Source of the DNA: Lepisosteus oculatus
Taxonomy: Eukaryota > Chordata > Actinopteri > Semionotiformes > Lepisosteidae
NCBI RefSeq assembly: GCF_040954835.1
Contig: NC_090707.1
Coordinates: forward strand, 18,680,570-18,744,569
Direction: 5' to 3'
Length of the DNA stretch: 64,000 bases
Notes under the pieces: model-generated
The model's database searches: none
Seen by the model: only the letters and a program-made list of their open reading frames with translations
Told to the model about the DNA's origin: nothing
Part shown: piece by piece, positions 61,787 through 64,000 of the stretch
How the letters are laid out: each line of letters opens with the position of its first letter
Position numbering within the stretch: position 1 is the stretch's first letter
Program-made: the position numbers and the translations under genes

Positions 61787-64000
61787 GTATGTTGAAAAAT
61801 TTATACATATAAAACATGCATTTAAGGCGAAATTGAAGATTACTAAAGCAGTGTTGTAATGGTATCATTTGATGCTTTATTTATATGACTGCACATTGGG
61901 TAAGTACTAGTTGGGCTACTAATTACCTCTAATTCAAGTAGATTGTTCAGCCATTGTGTAGCACAGAAAAAGCAAGTATCAGAGCACTTTACTGATAATA
62001 CAAAAATGATTAAAATAAATTTAAAAAAGAATACAATTTCCATCTTACAAATGCATCATTGTAGCATTATTCTAGTTGATATGGCATTCTGGCATTATTC
62101 TTATAGCCTTTTCTCCTAGGCAGTACTTTAAATATAATAAATAAACCAGTATTTGGGAGAACTGCTGTATACAAAAATGAACAAAATGCTTTGATTAAAA
62201 TATTGAACTGTTTGCCACAGCAGTGCGGTTTCTGACAAAAAAGCCTTCTCTTCTATGACCACAGCGGGTGGGACTTTAATTACCTATTTTGGAAGCAATG
62301 ATAAAGTACCTTCATCCAAAGGACTGCTGGTATTAGAATTTTATGCCATGGTATAGCTCCCATGTGTCTACATTAAAGTCAGAATTAGCTCTTCTTAAAT
62401 ATTTCCTGCCCTTGTTTACTGAGGGTTGCTGTGGCACTATGGTGCTCAGCAGTGGGGCTGCCAATAAAACACAACCTGCCCACCACTAAAGAAAGAAGCA
62501 CAGGGTAGACATGGCTCAGGCTCCTGGCATGCACACACTCCAGCACAGCCTTTGATTAAAAAGGAGGATGCAACTGCAAAAAGAAACAAGGATAAGATAA
62601 TAACTACATAAACCCCACACTACAAAAAATCTCACAAAATGTGTCAAAACAAAGCTTAACTGTTGGACTAATTAACCCATTAGTTAATCAAAACAATTAA
62701 ATGGAAACAGTATCTAGTTAGTTTCCTAGGCAATTGCATACAGTACATACAATTTGCATGTATAAAGTATGGATTCAAATTTAGCATCAATAATATTTAA
62801 CAATTCCGGGATGTCTCACTTCTCAGTTTCTGATCACTCACTTAGACATCCATATCCTGCATGTTCAGAATTTTAATTGTTTAAGGTTACTGCCAGTGCT
62901 ACCTAAAAGCTCACTAATGTCATTTTATTTTAAAAAATCCTTGCATTTGTTTTCCAAAGTGCATTATAATATACTGTGTAGGAGAGGACCCCAGTTCAAC
63001 TACCACTGATATTGCAGTACACATTTAGGTAATACGGTATGTAGTAGATATACCATAATCATCCTGGAGCCTCACGATAGATCAGAGCAATTGGAGAATT
63101 TAGTTCACCAATTAAATTAGTGTTATATTTTAGGATGGTCTCTTTAAACAAGAGCAAAGTAGAGTTTAGTCTAGCCAACACTGTTAATACCCTTTCTGGT
63201 ACAAACACTACTACAGGATCTTGATTTACCTTTTCATCCATAAGATGACACCTCCTACTGCATAGTGTCTCCACTAACAATACTGGGGAAATAATGAGAT
63301 TCTGGTCCACCGAGAAGAGAGCCACCAACACCACTTATAGCAGCAAAGTGATTTTTCTTAGACGTCTCCCATCCCAGTACCAACAGGGCTCAACCTTGCT
63401 TAGCCTCTGAGGTCTGATCTGTGCAGTCAAGACAAATGGTAATGCAGCTGAAATTATTTTGTTTTGTTGTTACGCTGAATATAAGTAATTAAGATAAAAC
63501 ATTTAATCTATCAATCTGTTGCCAGATATCATATTTATGTCTTGTTAGGACACAGAAGCTGCTTATCCCAAAATATTCTCTTTCTATTGTTTACAAACCA
63601 GGATAAACTGTAAGCAGTAAAATCCATGTCAATATGTATGTAATGAGATTTTTTATTAGATTCAATTATTAGCAGATATTAGCAAACAATCCTTAATTTC
63701 CACTATAAAATGATTGTCAGCTTTATTAAACCGTACCAGTATTTTAAAATTTATTAAGAAAGCCAATGAGACTGTGATGTCACTAACATGAACATTTTGA
63801 CAATCATAACATCATAACTATCTGAAATGTTAGCATATTCATGAGGATAATCAGTTCTCGAATAAGATAAGAGAATGAAAATATATAATACAAAATGTAC
63901 TGAGTAGTGCTCTATTGCACTGGTTGTTTTTTTTAATGGAGTTTTAAATGAATGTTTAGAGGGAGGTCAAACCCTAATCTTGAACCGTTATATGCTTACC
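61787..64000 (+). other. CERKL intron 4 (partial)
   Basis: Intron sequence to the window edge. No further exon with VVCVGGDG-like coding is visible. A diverged 5S-derived SINE lies at 63060-63430. Confidence 0.75.
63060..63430 (-). repeat. Diverged 5S-rRNA-derived SINE
   Basis: On the minus strand the head reads CAGATCAGACCTCAGAGGC, then AAGCAAGG and GTACTGGGATGGGAGAC. These are the 5S rRNA box A and box C regions. A degenerate body follows, with GACACTATGCAGTAGG and TTATGGATGAAAAGG. It is more diverged than the copy at 10.6 kb and from a somewhat different subfamily. The left end is approximate. Confidence 0.72.

Larger units (their letters stand above)
32248..64000 (+). other. cerkl: CERKL gene, 5' part (runs off window)
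   Basis: Four coding exons are visible, at 32248-32596, 46104-46346, 58115-58246 and 61723-61786. The introns are 13,507, 11,768 and 3,476 bp. All internal junctions are GT-AG. Exon 1-2, 2-3 and 3-4 boundaries are phase 1 and exon 4 ends in phase 2. Joined, they encode the first 262 residues plus a split glycine codon. The remaining kinase-like and C-terminal exons lie beyond 64000. Confidence 0.93.

Noticed and set aside
63361..63420. Possible 5S rRNA gene on the minus strand
   Set aside because: Only the box A to box C region is similar, with many substitutions and a SINE-type body attached.

Overview
The window is vertebrate nuclear DNA, AT-rich and intron-dominated, most consistent with a ray-finned fish. 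The pointers to a fish are the sequences of its two recognisable genes, several Tc1-type transposase relics, 5S-rRNA-derived and tRNA-derived SINE-like repeats of types common in fish, and intron sizes of 3 to 13 kb. A non-teleost ray-finned fish (gar, bowfin or sturgeon type) is possible, but the sequence alone does not settle it.

Two protein-coding genes are secure, both on the + strand. The first is the neural and endocrine bHLH transcription factor NEUROD1. It has a TATA promoter near 23.4 kb, a non-coding first exon ending at 23508, an 883-bp intron, and one coding exon at 24401-25450 (349 codons). The second is the 5' part of CERKL (ceramide kinase-like). Its coding exons are at 32248-32596, 46104-46346, 58115-58246 and 61723-61786, and all splice phases agree. 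The gene runs off the right edge before the rest of the kinase-like domain. NEUROD1 and CERKL lie head-to-tail about 6.8 kb apart, the same neighbours and relative orientation as on human chromosome 2q31. CERKL is a retinal-disease gene and NEUROD1 acts in photoreceptors, so shared regulation is plausible but not shown here.

Layout. 1-9 kb: mostly non-coding, with one Tc1 relic, two other repeats, a CpG-richer patch at 7.1-8.9 kb, and a speculative chain of minus-strand splice signals that may mark the 5' end of an upstream divergent gene. 9-14.5 kb: a repeat cluster (two Tc1 relics, a 5S-derived SINE, two tRNA-derived SINE copies). 14.8-19 kb: sparse, with three CTCF-like motifs and a hairpin-rich repeat. 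19.3-23.4 kb: NEUROD1 upstream region with a candidate enhancer and a run of 18 G. 23.4-26.8 kb: NEUROD1. 26.8-32 kb: intergenic, with one GC-rich hairpin patch. 32-64 kb: CERKL exons and introns, with scattered repeats, a candidate frame-shifting alternative exon, and several GC-richer patches that could be regulatory.

No CRISPR array, operon, plasmid, phage or other prokaryotic system is present, and no convincing new biological system was found. The most unusual features are a strong excess of the heptamer TACAGTA/TACTGTA across the window, the candidate poison exon and the tandem NAGNAG acceptor in CERKL, and several near-perfect short hairpins.
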